The notes below the pieces were generated by a model. The model saw only the letters and a list, made by a program, of their open reading frames with translations. It had not been told where the DNA came from and searched no databases. 33,265 nucleotides of DNA, taken from the NCBI GenBank assembly GCA_947632275.1, contig CANROR010000004.1, positions 1 to 33,265 on the forward strand. Direction: 5' to 3'. This document shows positions 8,339 through 15,981 of the stretch, in pieces. A program made the position numbers and the translations under genes. Every line of letters begins with the position of its first letter. Within the stretch, counting starts at the first letter, position 1. Source of the stretch: an uncultured Bacilli bacterium. GTDB lineage: Bacteria > Bacillota_I > Bacilli_A > RF39 > UBA660.

Positions 8339-9447
8339 TGGATGAAAAAAAGAATTCAGCAATTGAGTTTTGGCGATTTATTTTCTGTATTGCTTTAGCC
8401 ATAGGTCATTTAAATATGATTGTTTGGAATAAAGGCGATGTCAATTTATTATTTAAAGGTCATTATTTTGTAGCCTTCTTTATCTTTTTATCAGGCTATT
8501 TCTTAATGGCTAATTATCAAAAAAATAAAAGTAAAAATACGAAAGAAGTAGCAACAACAAAAGCTTGGAATTATACCAAAAAAAGAATTTCGGCTTTATA
8601 TCCGGCTTTATTAATTGGGGTGGCTTTAGCCTTTATTGTTCGTAATGTTATTATTGATACCCCAGTTCATGAATTATTTCCGGTTTTCATGAATTCTATT
8701 TGGGAATTTTTAGGTTTATCCGCTTTAGGGGTTACTAATCTTTGGAATGAACCTTTAATCTATATTTCAGCAATCTTTATCGCGGGCTTTATCCTTTATT
8801 ATTTAATTAATAAAAGTGAAGAACTATTTAAAATTATAACCATTATTGTAGCTATTATGGTTTATAGTTTTGGGTTAAGCAAAGGATGGAATAGTACTGA
8901 TTTTCTACTTGGTATACCTCTTCCTTTAGCTCGGATTTTTGCGGGCATGGCAATCGGCGCTTTAATGTATTATCCTGTTGCTTATTTAAAGACAAAAAAA
9001 TTTAGTGAAAATGTAACGATGGTCTTTAGTATTGCCCATATTGCTTTAGCTATGATTATTCTTTATGTTTGGATTCATGGCGCGAACTTTAGTGAATTAG
9101 TATATGGTTTAATTTTATTAGCCTTTACTTTTGTTTTATTAGTAAATAAAGATTATATTGCGATTCTTTATAATGATAATAAATTTATTAATGATTTAGG
9201 TCGAATAAGTTTATATTATTTTGTTTCTCATATTTCTTTCATCTATTTATTAAACTTTATGTTCCCCGAAATGGGATATGTTCCAAGTATTGCCTTTAAT
9301 ATTTTATTTACTTTATGTTGGTCATATATCTTAATGTATATTGATGATTATTTAATAACTCCAGCTTTTAGAAGCAAAGCTATTGGCGAAACTAAACCAG
9401 TAACTAAAAGAGTAACGAAAAAAACTGTTAGAAAAGTAACGAAATAG
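8338..9447 (+). CDS. Acyltransferase family 3 membrane protein
   Basis: 369 residues with about ten hydrophobic segments. Acyltransferase-3 proteins transfer O-acetyl or other acyl groups to extracellular polysaccharides, peptidoglycan or lipids. The N-terminal pattern NSAIEFWRFIFCIALAIGHL includes the family's R..F and H positions, followed by FKGHYFVAFFIFLSGYFL. A basic C-terminal tail (KPVTKRVTKKTVRKVTK) is unusual and echoes the lysine tail of the RDD protein upstream. It is joined to the preceding gene by a TAATG overlap and ends in a terminator. The acceptor substrate cannot be inferred. Confidence 0.85.
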   Translation: MDEKKNSAIEFWRFIFCIALAIGHLNMIVWNKGDVNLLFKGHYFVAFFIFLSGYFLMANYQKNKSKNTKEVATTKAWNYTKKRISALYPALLIGVALAFIVRNVIIDTPVHELFPVFMNSIWEFLGLSALGVTNLWNEPLIYISAIFIAGFILYYLINKSEELFKIITIIVAIMVYSFGLSKGWNSTDFLLGIPLPLARIFAGMAIGALMYYPVAYLKTKKFSENVTMVFSIAHIALAMIILYVWIHGANFSELVYGLILLAFTFVLLVNKDYIAILYNDNKFINDLGRISLYYFVSHISFIYLLNFMFPEMGYVPSIAFNILFTLCWSYILMYIDDYLITPAFRSKAIGETKPVTKRVTKKTVRKVTK

Positions 9448-9474
9448 AATAATTAAATATTATTCTATTTTTTT
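9442..9474 (+). terminator. Intrinsic terminator after the acyltransferase gene
   Basis: A perfect 12-bp AT-rich inverted repeat (9442-9453 with 9459-9470, 5-base loop) ends in a run of T. Confidence 0.7.
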
Positions 9475-9553
9475 ACACTTTTTTGTCAATTAACTAGGAT
9501 ATTTAAATGAAAATCTAAAAAAATATGTTATGATAAAAATAGGAGGATTATTT

Positions 9554-9877
9554 ATGAAAATTATTGAAAAAAGAGATAATTATCGAACTTTAGCAGATAA
9601 AAATAAAGTGGCGGCGGCTATTAACGTTTTTAATGCGGGAGTTTGTGCACTTGGCATAATTGGTATCGAAGCTTTAAAAAGAAAAGGTTTAGATCTTGAT
9701 GAAGGCTTTTTACAATCTGTTAATTATATTGGTGAACCAGTATTAGGTTTGGCCGGAGCAGGTTCTATAGTTGGCATGGTTAAGAGTATTGCTCAAAATA
9801 TTCATTATGAAAAATTAGTTAATAATGCTGATAAAATAATTGCGATTAATGAAACATATTCAAGGAGTGGTAGATAA
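9554..9877 (+). CDS. Small protein with two hydrophobic segments, unknown
   Basis: 107 residues from ATG 9554, which follows AGGAGG at 9541-9546; an ATG at 9530 lies in the promoter region and is unlikely. Two hydrophobic, Gly/Ala-rich stretches (about residues 24-40 and 60-80) suggest a small membrane hairpin with both ends on the same side. I do not recognise the family. The stop overlaps the next ATG (TAATG), so the pair is coupled. A TGTTATGAT extended -10 lies near 9525. Confidence 0.65.
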   Translation: MKIIEKRDNYRTLADKNKVAAAINVFNAGVCALGIIGIEALKRKGLDLDEGFLQSVNYIGEPVLGLAGAGSIVGMVKSIAQNIHYEKLVNNADKIIAINETYSRSGR

Positions 9878-10116
9878 TGGATATCGAAAAGCAAGACCTT
9901 ATAACTTTAGATGATAAAAATGAATATGTTGTTGTTAGTAAAGTAGAATATGAAAACTCTTTTTATTATTACATTGTTGATATTAATAACCCTGAGAATT
10001 TAAAATTTGTTAAAGAAAGTAATAATGAACTATTTGAGCTTAAAGATAAAGAGCTAATAACGGATTTAATTCCTTTATTTATTAATGATACCAATGCCAC
10101 GGCTTATGTAAGTTAA
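9877..10116 (+). CDS. Small acidic protein, possibly DUF1292-like
   Basis: 79 residues, no membrane segment, rich in Asp, Glu and Asn. The opening pattern (LITLDDKNEYVVVSKVEYE followed by YYYIVDINN) resembles small DUF1292-type proteins of Bacillota that start with an acidic beta-hairpin, but the match is weak. It is translationally coupled to the upstream small membrane protein and ends just before the ribosomal-protein promoter. Function unknown. Confidence 0.6.
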   Translation: MDIEKQDLITLDDKNEYVVVSKVEYENSFYYYIVDINNPENLKFVKESNNELFELKDKELITDLIPLFINDTNATAYVS

Positions 10117-10133
10117 AAAATGTGGAAAATTTC

Positions 10134-10162
10134 TTGCACATCAAGCATATATTTGTTATAAT
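10134..10162 (+). promoter_or_regulatory. Promoter of the rpsF-ssb-rpsR operon
   Basis: TTGCAC (10134-10139), a 17-bp spacer and TATAAT (10157-10162) with a TG extension at 10154-10155. It is one of the best sigma-A-type promoters in the window. Confidence 0.85.
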
Positions 10163-10168
10163 AACGGC

Positions 10169-10238
10169 GAGTAAAAAAAGTTACTCCTTGCTTTCTTTAT
10201 AAGGAAAGCCAATAGACCATAAGGAGGTGGAAGAAAAG
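10169..10238 (+). promoter_or_regulatory. Structured leader of rpsF, candidate S6:S18 autoregulatory motif
   Basis: Two stacked stems can form: CTCCTT (10184-10189) with AAGGAG (10221-10226), and GCTTTC (10190-10195) with GAAAGC (10204-10209). The left strands are contiguous, while an 11-base bulge (10210-10220) containing ACC interrupts the right side. This is the layout described for the S6:S18 leader, whose 3' bulge mimics the 16S binding site. The outer stem covers the Shine-Dalgarno of rpsF, so complex binding could block initiation. An alternative hairpin, GAGTAA (10169-10174) with TTACTC (10181-10186), competes for the same bases and would free the site. The usual CCG of the bulge reads CCA here. 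Confidence 0.55.
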
Positions 10239-10529
10239 ATGACTAAATACGAAATTATGTTTATTGTTAAGTCGACTTTAGAAGAAGCCGAAATTAAGAA
10301 AACGGCCGAAGAATTAAAAAAGTTAGTTAGCAATAAAAAATCAAAAGTTATCGATATGAATGAAATGGGTAGAAAAAAACTTGCTTATCCAATTAATAAG
10401 GAATTAAGTGGTTTTTACTATGTCATGACAGTAGAAACTGATCATGAAACCATTAAAGAATTCGATCGGAAAGTATCTATTAATGAAAATGTTTTAAGAC
10501 ATTTAATCATTAAATTAGAAAGTGAGTAG
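10239..10529 (+). CDS. rpsF: 30S ribosomal protein S6
   Basis: 96 residues from ATG 10239 after AAGGAGGT at 10221-10228; an upstream in-frame GTG (10227) lies inside the Shine-Dalgarno. S6 pairs with S18 on the central domain of 16S rRNA. Typical features are YEIMFIVKSTLEE at the start and the GRKKLAYPINKELSGFYYVMTVE central strands. First gene of the rpsF-ssb-rpsR operon; the leader is probably an autoregulatory site. Confidence 0.97.
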   Translation: MTKYEIMFIVKSTLEEAEIKKTAEELKKLVSNKKSKVIDMNEMGRKKLAYPINKELSGFYYVMTVETDHETIKEFDRKVSINENVLRHLIIKLESE

Positions 10530-10533
10530 TAAA

Positions 10534-11016
10534 ATGAATAAAGTTATATTAACAGGAAGGTTAACGAGAGAACCTGAATCAAGAATGAGTCAAAGTAATG
10601 TTGAAGTTTCACGTTTTTCTTTAGCATGTCAATGTGATTTTGTAAATCGGAATGGCGAAAGAGAAACGGAATTTATTAACTGTGTAGCTTTTGGTAAACT
10701 TGCCGGCACGATTAATCGTTATTGTCATAAAGGAACGATGATAAGTATAACTGGACGCATTCGCAATAGCAGTTATGATGCCCAAGATGGAACAAAAAGA
10801 TACACGACTGATGTTGTAGCTGAACAAATGGAATTTTTAAGTTCGAAAAACAACAATGGAGGAAGTTCTAATTATGAAGCAAGCCAACCCGTAGATAATA
10901 GTATGGCTTATTCCCCAGAACCAAATAATAATATTGAAACAACTGATATTACGGAAGATCCTTACAAAGATTTTGGTGAAGAAGTTACCCTAAGTAGTGA
11001 TGACTTACCATTTTAA
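10534..11016 (+). CDS. ssb: Single-stranded DNA-binding protein
   Basis: 160 residues from ATG 10534; a GTG at 10522 overlaps the end of rpsF and is less likely. The OB-fold (about residues 1-105) begins MNKVILTGRLTREPE and includes FINCVAFGKLAGTINRYCHKG. A low-complexity Asn/Ser linker leads to the acidic tip DDLPF, which recruits replication and repair partners. Position between rpsF and rpsR is the standard Bacillota arrangement. The start has only a weak Shine-Dalgarno (GTGAG), so coupling to rpsF translation is likely. Confidence 0.97.
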   Translation: MNKVILTGRLTREPESRMSQSNVEVSRFSLACQCDFVNRNGERETEFINCVAFGKLAGTINRYCHKGTMISITGRIRNSSYDAQDGTKRYTTDVVAEQMEFLSSKNNNGGSSNYEASQPVDNSMAYSPEPNNNIETTDITEDPYKDFGEEVTLSSDDLPF

Positions 11017-11032
11017 TTAAGGAGGGAAGAAG

Positions 11033-11248
11033 ATGGCAGAATTTTATCGTAAAAAGAAAAAAATATGTCAAATGTGTGCTGGTAAAAGCGTTGATTATAA
11101 AGATGTAATGATTATTAATAAATATATTAATGACAAAGGTAAAATATTACCAAGAAGAATGACTGGCGCTTGTGCTAAACATCAAAGACATATTGCAAAT
11201 CAAGTTAAATATGCAAGATTTATGGCTTTAATACCATATGTAAAATAG
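11033..11248 (+). CDS. rpsR: 30S ribosomal protein S18
   Basis: 71 residues. S18 forms a heterodimer with S6 on the small subunit. It contains KKKICQMCAGKSVDYKD, with a CxxC pair, and the conserved PRRMTGACAKHQRHI segment with a third cysteine, so it resembles the cysteine-containing (potentially zinc-binding) form. AAGGAGGG precedes the ATG. Last gene of the operon; its stop codon is part of the terminator stem. Confidence 0.97.
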   Translation: MAEFYRKKKKICQMCAGKSVDYKDVMIINKYINDKGKILPRRMTGACAKHQRHIANQVKYARFMALIPYVK

Positions 11249-11268
11249 TAACGAAAGTTACTTTTTTT
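11247..11268 (+). terminator. Terminator of the rpsF-ssb-rpsR operon
   Basis: AGTAAC (11247-11252), GAAA tetraloop, GTTACT (11257-11262) and a T7 tract: a compact, stable GNRA-loop terminator. Confidence 0.88.
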
Positions 11269-11485
11269 ATGGATAAAATATGAGTTATCAACATAAAAAG
11301 TTAAAAGTTTTGTCATATTTTAGCGAAACACTGGCAAATAAAAAATAAACTATTAAAATATAGTTTAATAAAAGAATTTTTAAAGGTCCTAAATTAGAAT
11401 TTTTTCTTGGAAAATTTTTCTTTTACTTGCTATATAAAAATAGGGGCAATATGTGGTATAATAGGTATAACTTTAAGGAGGCATT
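11269..11485 (+). other. Intergenic region upstream of rplI, with promoter
   Basis: About 217 bases without a convincing gene. It holds a hairpin at 11347-11366 (AAACTAT/ATAGTTT) with no T tract, an extended -10 TGGTATAAT ending at 11462 that should drive rplI-dnaB, and AAGGAGG before rplI. Bases 11307-11336 contain GTTTTGTC and GAAACACTGGCA, similar to the element found at 32881 and 33222. A 22-codon frame at 11280-11348 has no good ribosome site and is not called. Confidence 0.6.
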
Positions 11486-11926
11486 ATGAAGGTAATATTA
11501 CTTAAAGATGTAAAAAAACAAGGTAAAAAAGATGATATTATAGATGTTAGTGATGGTTATGCTAATAATTATTTAATTAAAAATGGTTTGGCCGTGCCTT
11601 ATTCGAAAAGAAGCAAAGAAATCTTAGATGGGGAAATAAAGGTTCGGGAAGATACGGAAGCGGCTAAAGTTGCCGAATACAACGAAATAAAGAAAAAGTT
11701 AGAAAATAAAGAATTAACTTTTAAAGTAAAAGTTGGTAAAAATGATCAAGTATTTGGTTCTATTTCTAGTAAACAAATAAGTGAAAAGTTAAAAGAAATG
11801 GGCTATAGTATTGATAAAAAATGCATTAAAATTGAAGGAGCTATTGCTTCTTTAGGTGTAACTAATGTGGAAATTGAACTTCATAAGAAAGTTAAATTTA
11901 TAATTAAAATAGTAGTAACAAAGTAG
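11486..11926 (+). CDS. rplI: 50S ribosomal protein L9
   Basis: 146 residues. L9 spans the base of the L1 stalk and influences reading-frame maintenance. The N-terminal domain begins MKVILLKDVKKQGKKDDIIDVSDGYANNYLIKNGLA with the typical Gly/Asn positions, then a long charged helix, then the C-terminal domain (FGSISSKQISEKLKEMG). AAGGAGG is 5 bases before the ATG. It precedes dnaB by 10 bases, the common rplI-dnaB pairing. Confidence 0.97.
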   Translation: MKVILLKDVKKQGKKDDIIDVSDGYANNYLIKNGLAVPYSKRSKEILDGEIKVREDTEAAKVAEYNEIKKKLENKELTFKVKVGKNDQVFGSISSKQISEKLKEMGYSIDKKCIKIEGAIASLGVTNVEIELHKKVKFIIKIVVTK

Positions 11927-11936
11927 GTGAAAAATT

Positions 11937-13274
11937 ATGGCTAGACAAATGCCTCAAAATTTAGAAGCAGAAATGAGTGTCTTGGGTGTTGCTTTTATTG
12001 ACAATAGCGAAGTTAGCAAAATTGTCGAAGAAGTAGTCCCCGAAATGTTTTTTGATGAACGAAATAAGGTTATTTTTCGCGCCATAAAATCATTATATGA
12101 TGCTGGGACGCCAGTTGATTTAATGACGATTAAAAATGAATTAGATAAAGATAAAAAATTAAATTCGGTGGGGTTAGAGTATTTAAGTGAAGTAATTGAT
12201 TCGGTGGTTACGACGGCGAATTTAGATTATTATATTTCCATTATTAAAGATTTTGCGATTCGCCGAAATTTAATTAATACGGCCACGGAAATTGTAAGTG
12301 AATCATACGATAGTGAAGATTTAAATTATTTATTAGATAATGCAGAGAAAAAAATTACCAATGTAGTTAGAGAACGGAGCGTAGGTGACCTTTTACCAAT
12401 CAGTGAAGTCTTAAGACGCGCTCATGAAAAATTAGAAGAACGTTATAAAAATAAAGGCAGTATCACCGGTTTAGAAACGGGACTTACCGATTTTGATAGA
12501 ATGACGACGGGTTTTCAACCCGGCGAAATGATTATTTTGGCTGCTCGTCCTTCCGTTGGGAAAACCACTCTAGCCTTAAATATGGCTTTAAATGCCGCCA
12601 TGAAAACGAAAAAAGCGATTGCTATTTTTAATATGGAAATGCCGGCCGAAGAAATTGCTAATCGGCTTATCAGTCAAGCGGGGCAAATAAATGGTTATAA
12701 ATTACAAACAGGGAAAATGCAAGATAATGATTGGAAAAGATATAATGAAGCTTTAAGTCAACTTGCCGAAACCAATATTTATATTGAAGATAATACTTCG
12801 GCCACAATTCAAGAAATCAGAGCTAAATGTCGGCGGTTAGCTAATTCGAAAGAAGGCTTGGGTTTAATTGTTATCGACTACTTGCAATTAATTAATAGTG
12901 GTTATAAGAAAAACGAATCGCGGCAAGTAGAAGTATCTGAAATATCCCGGAATATCAAAACGATGGCGATTGAATTAAAAGTACCCGTTTTGGCTTTGTC
13001 CCAATTAAGCAGAACCGTAGAACGTCGGGAAGGCAATGAACCCCAACTCGCGGATTTAAGAGAATCGGGTTCAATTGAACAAGATGCCGATATTGTTTTA
13101 TTTATCAATCGAAAAGATTATAATGAAAAAGTTAAAGATGAAAAAGTAAATATTGTTCCGGTTGAACTGGTAGTGGCTAAGCATCGGAAAGGAAGCCGGG
13201 GCCGGGTTAATTTATTATTTGAATTAGCAACTGGTAGTTTTCGCAATATGTTAAAAGAAAATAAGGATGAATAA
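11937..13274 (+). CDS. dnaB: Replicative DNA helicase (DnaB; DnaC in Bacillus naming)
   Basis: 445 residues. The hexameric helicase unwinds the fork 5' to 3' and contacts primase through its N-terminal domain. The N-domain (about 1-105) begins MPQNLEAEMSVLGVAF; the RecA-like core has Walker A ARPSVGKT at about 203-210, the FNMEMPAEEI segment, Walker B LIVIDYLQL near 307-315, and the LSQLSRTVERR region followed by LRESGSIEQDAD. Length is normal with no intein. Follows rplI closely and its stop overlaps the start of the M23 peptidase gene (TAATG). Confidence 0.97.
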   Translation: MARQMPQNLEAEMSVLGVAFIDNSEVSKIVEEVVPEMFFDERNKVIFRAIKSLYDAGTPVDLMTIKNELDKDKKLNSVGLEYLSEVIDSVVTTANLDYYISIIKDFAIRRNLINTATEIVSESYDSEDLNYLLDNAEKKITNVVRERSVGDLLPISEVLRRAHEKLEERYKNKGSITGLETGLTDFDRMTTGFQPGEMIILAARPSVGKTTLALNMALNAAMKTKKAIAIFNMEMPAEEIANRLISQAGQINGYKLQTGKMQDNDWKRYNEALSQLAETNIYIEDNTSATIQEIRAKCRRLANSKEGLGLIVIDYLQLINSGYKKNESRQVEVSEISRNIKTMAIELKVPVLALSQLSRTVERREGNEPQLADLRESGSIEQDADIVLFINRKDYNEKVKDEKVNIVPVELVVAKHRKGSRGRVNLLFELATGSFRNMLKENKDE

Positions 13275-14770
13275 TGAAAAAAAGAGATATAATTATTACA
13301 ATTTTAATTACGATTATCTTAATAGTGGTTTATGGAGTTAATTATGTTTATAATAATATTATAAGTAGTCGGGCCGAAAGCGCTTATTTAGTTTATTTAA
13401 AAGGCGAAAAGATTGGCTTAATAAAAGATGATACTGAATTATATAATTTAATTAACCATGAACAAGATGCAATTCGTCAAAAATATGCGGTGGATGATGT
13501 TTATCCGCCGGCCGATTTTAATTTGGTTAAAACGAAAACTTATGAAAATAATTATATGACGGTAGCCGAAATTTATAATAAAATTGCCGAATTAGACAAT
13601 TTTACGATTGAAGGCTATATTATTAATGTCAAAGTTCCCGAAGGAGCTGAAAATCAAAATTTTACAATTAATGTTTTAGATAAAAATATTTTTGATGAAG
13701 CGATTCATAATTTTGTTTCTGCTTTTATTACGGAAGAAGAATATAATACCTACATCAATGGCGAAACAGAAGAACTTACCGATGTTGGTAAAATAATTGA
13801 AAAAATGTATTTTAATGAAACAATTACGGTGAAAAAAGGCTACATTAGTATTAAAGATAAAATATATACCGATGTTAACTCTTTAAGTCAATATTTATTA
13901 TTCGGGGATAATGCCCAAATGGAAAACTATACCGTTAAAGTGGGCGATAGTATTGAAAGTATTAGCGAAGATCATAAGATAAACTCTCAAGAATTTATTA
14001 TGGCTAATCCCAAATATCGGAATGCTAATGCCATGTTAGAAGTAGGTTCGAATGTTAACGTTACTTTGCCTAATCCCCAATTAACGTTTGTCTATGAAGT
14101 TCATGAAATCGTGGAATACGAAGAACCATTTGAAAAGACAACCCAAAAAGATGAATCCAAGGGTTATGGTTATTCCAAAGTAACTCAAGAAGGAGTGAAT
14201 GGTTTAGCATTAAATACGCAAGATTATCAAGTAATTAATGGGCAAGCGAGTGAAGAAATTAAAATTGGTACGTATAAAGTTTTAAGGAAGAAAGTTGACC
14301 AAATAACGGTTGTGGGTAAAAGTTATTTACCACCTATTAATACGGGTGGCGAATGGGGTTGGCCAACGGCCCGGCCATATCGTATTACCAGTGGTTTTGC
14401 ATGGCGTTGGGGTTCTCACCACGATGCTATCGACATTTCAGGACCTGGTGAAGGTTCACCAATCTATGCGGCTAAAGAAGGGACCGTTGTAGAAGCCCAA
14501 GACTATTGTGGCAAAAATGCTTGTAGTCGTTGGAAAGAAGGAACTTACCTTGTTATTCAACATGCGAATGATTGGTATTCTATTTATGCCCATATGGTTA
14601 AAGGTTCCCTAAAAGTTAATGTAGGCGACCATGTTACTAAAGGCCAAGTAATTGGGGCCATGGGCCAAACAGGTTATGCCACGGGCTATCACTTACACTT
14701 TGGTATTTACAAAGGTTGGCCATATCATAATGGTGGCGGTACTCCTTATAATCCATTGAGGTTCTACTAA
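13274..14770 (+). CDS. Membrane-anchored LysM-G5-M23 peptidoglycan endopeptidase
   Basis: 498 residues. A signal anchor at about 6-24 places the rest outside. A LysM peptidoglycan-binding module (about 219-265, YTVKVGDSIESISEDHKI) is followed by a G5 domain (about 272-347) and an M23 lysostaphin-type peptidase (about 365-498). Zinc ligands are visible: H383 and D387 in HHDAIDI, and H475 in HLHF; H440 in YAHM and H473 complete the site, so it should be active on cross-bridge or stem peptides. It is coupled to dnaB and to walJ by single-base stop/start overlaps. In Bacillus this locus carries walRKHI; here the wall hydrolase itself occupies the position. Confidence 0.92.
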   Translation: MKKRDIIITILITIILIVVYGVNYVYNNIISSRAESAYLVYLKGEKIGLIKDDTELYNLINHEQDAIRQKYAVDDVYPPADFNLVKTKTYENNYMTVAEIYNKIAELDNFTIEGYIINVKVPEGAENQNFTINVLDKNIFDEAIHNFVSAFITEEEYNTYINGETEELTDVGKIIEKMYFNETITVKKGYISIKDKIYTDVNSLSQYLLFGDNAQMENYTVKVGDSIESISEDHKINSQEFIMANPKYRNANAMLEVGSNVNVTLPNPQLTFVYEVHEIVEYEEPFEKTTQKDESKGYGYSKVTQEGVNGLALNTQDYQVINGQASEEIKIGTYKVLRKKVDQITVVGKSYLPPINTGGEWGWPTARPYRITSGFAWRWGSHHDAIDISGPGEGSPIYAAKEGTVVEAQDYCGKNACSRWKEGTYLVIQHANDWYSIYAHMVKGSLKVNVGDHVTKGQVIGAMGQTGYATGYHLHFGIYKGWPYHNGGGTPYNPLRFY

Positions 14771-15534
14771 TGAAAACGGTTGTTTTATGCAGTGGTTCGA
14801 AAGGCAATTCTACTTATGTGGAAACTAGTAAAAATAAAATTTTATTAGATGTTGGTATGAATTATAAATATTTAGAAGAGAAGCTCCATGATATTGGAGT
14901 TTCTCCATGTGAGATAAATTATATTATTTTAAGTCACACGCATTCCGATCACATCGCGGCTTTAAATAATTTTTTAACGAAGAATAAAACTACGTTAGTT
15001 GTTAGTAAAAAAATTCTTAATGATTTAAAAAATTTAAAAGATTATGCCAATTTAATTATTTATGAAGATGATTTAGATTTAGATGGCATTTTAATTAAAG
15101 CCATTCATTCGAGTCATGATGCCGTGGATTCCCGGAATTTTATAATTAATGATTTTGGCAAAACTTTAGCTTATATCACGGATACTGGTTATATTAATAA
15201 ACGTTATTTTAAAGATTTACAAGATTTAAATATTTATTTATTTGAAAGCAATCATGATATTGAACTTCTCCAACACGGACCTTATCCAGCTTGGTTAAAA
15301 AGACGGGTTTTATCTGACGATGGCCACTTATCAAATAAGGCCGCTTCCTTTTATCTATCCAAGTTGGTTGGGCCAAAGACGCAAAAAATAATCTTAATTC
15401 ATTTAAGTGAAACCAATAATCTAGAAGAAATTGCTTTGGAAACCATTCGCAATACTTTTTTAGAACGAGGGGTCGAATTTAATAATATTGAATGCGCCCA
15501 TCAAAGGGAAGCCACTGAGGTAGTAGAAGTATGA
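14770..15534 (+). CDS. walJ: WalJ/YycJ metallo-beta-lactamase-fold hydrolase
   Basis: 254 residues. WalJ homologues are linked to the WalRK cell-wall regulon and to coordination of division with replication; they are single-domain MBL nucleases or hydrolases. Metal-binding motifs are HTHSDH near residue 58, an SSHDA segment, YITDTGY and the SNHD stretch, with a C-terminal HLSETNN. The walRKHI genes that normally accompany it are absent from this window. Overlaps the M23 gene by one base and rlmH by four. Confidence 0.92.
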   Translation: MKTVVLCSGSKGNSTYVETSKNKILLDVGMNYKYLEEKLHDIGVSPCEINYIILSHTHSDHIAALNNFLTKNKTTLVVSKKILNDLKNLKDYANLIIYEDDLDLDGILIKAIHSSHDAVDSRNFIINDFGKTLAYITDTGYINKRYFKDLQDLNIYLFESNHDIELLQHGPYPAWLKRRVLSDDGHLSNKAASFYLSKLVGPKTQKIILIHLSETNNLEEIALETIRNTFLERGVEFNNIECAHQREATEVVEV

Positions 15535-15968
15535 TTAAAATATTATGTGTAGGTAAAATAAAGGAAAAATATTTAGACGATTTAATAAATGATTATTTAA
15601 AAAGAATTAGTAAATATCATAAGATTGAAATTATTGAAATAAAAGATAATCCCAATCATGAAAAAGAACTGATAGCTTTAAAAGAAAAAATAAAATTAAC
15701 TGATTATAATATTGCTTTAGATATTAAAGGGAAAGAAGTAACAAGTGTTACCTTTGCTGAAAAGCTTGATAAATGCTTGATGAATTATGGTAATATTACT
15801 TTTATCATTGGTCCTTCTTTAGGCTTAGATGAGAAAATTAAAAATTTAGCTAATGAATGTCTTAGTTTTTCATCTTTAACTTTTCCTCATGGTTTATTTC
15901 GTGGTCTTCTTTTAGAACAAATCTATCGGGCTTTTAAAATATTAAATAATGAATCTTATCACAAGTAA
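15531..15968 (+). CDS. rlmH: 23S rRNA pseudouridine-1915 N3-methyltransferase
   Basis: 145 residues, slightly shorter than the ~159 of typical RlmH. The SPOUT-family enzyme methylates pseudouridine 1915 in helix 69 of 23S rRNA using SAM. Matching features are the MIKILCVGKIKEKYL start, FIIGPSLGLDEKIK (SAM-binding knot) and the conserved end with LLLEQIYRAFKILNNESYHK. It overlaps walJ, a linkage conserved across Bacilli. Confidence 0.95.
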   Translation: MIKILCVGKIKEKYLDDLINDYLKRISKYHKIEIIEIKDNPNHEKELIALKEKIKLTDYNIALDIKGKEVTSVTFAEKLDKCLMNYGNITFIIGPSLGLDEKIKNLANECLSFSSLTFPHGLFRGLLLEQIYRAFKILNNESYHK

Positions 15969-15981
15969 GGAGGAAAGAAAA

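Noticed and set aside
10605..10620. parS-like sequence in ssb (GTTTCACGT half-site)
   Set aside because: Only one half matches the TGTTTCACGTGAAACA consensus; the second half has several mismatches, and it lies in coding sequence.
11280..11348. 22-codon frame (MSYQHKKLKVLSYFSETLANKK)
   Set aside because: No convincing ribosome site or promoter and not hydrophobic; it lies directly behind the rpsR terminator.
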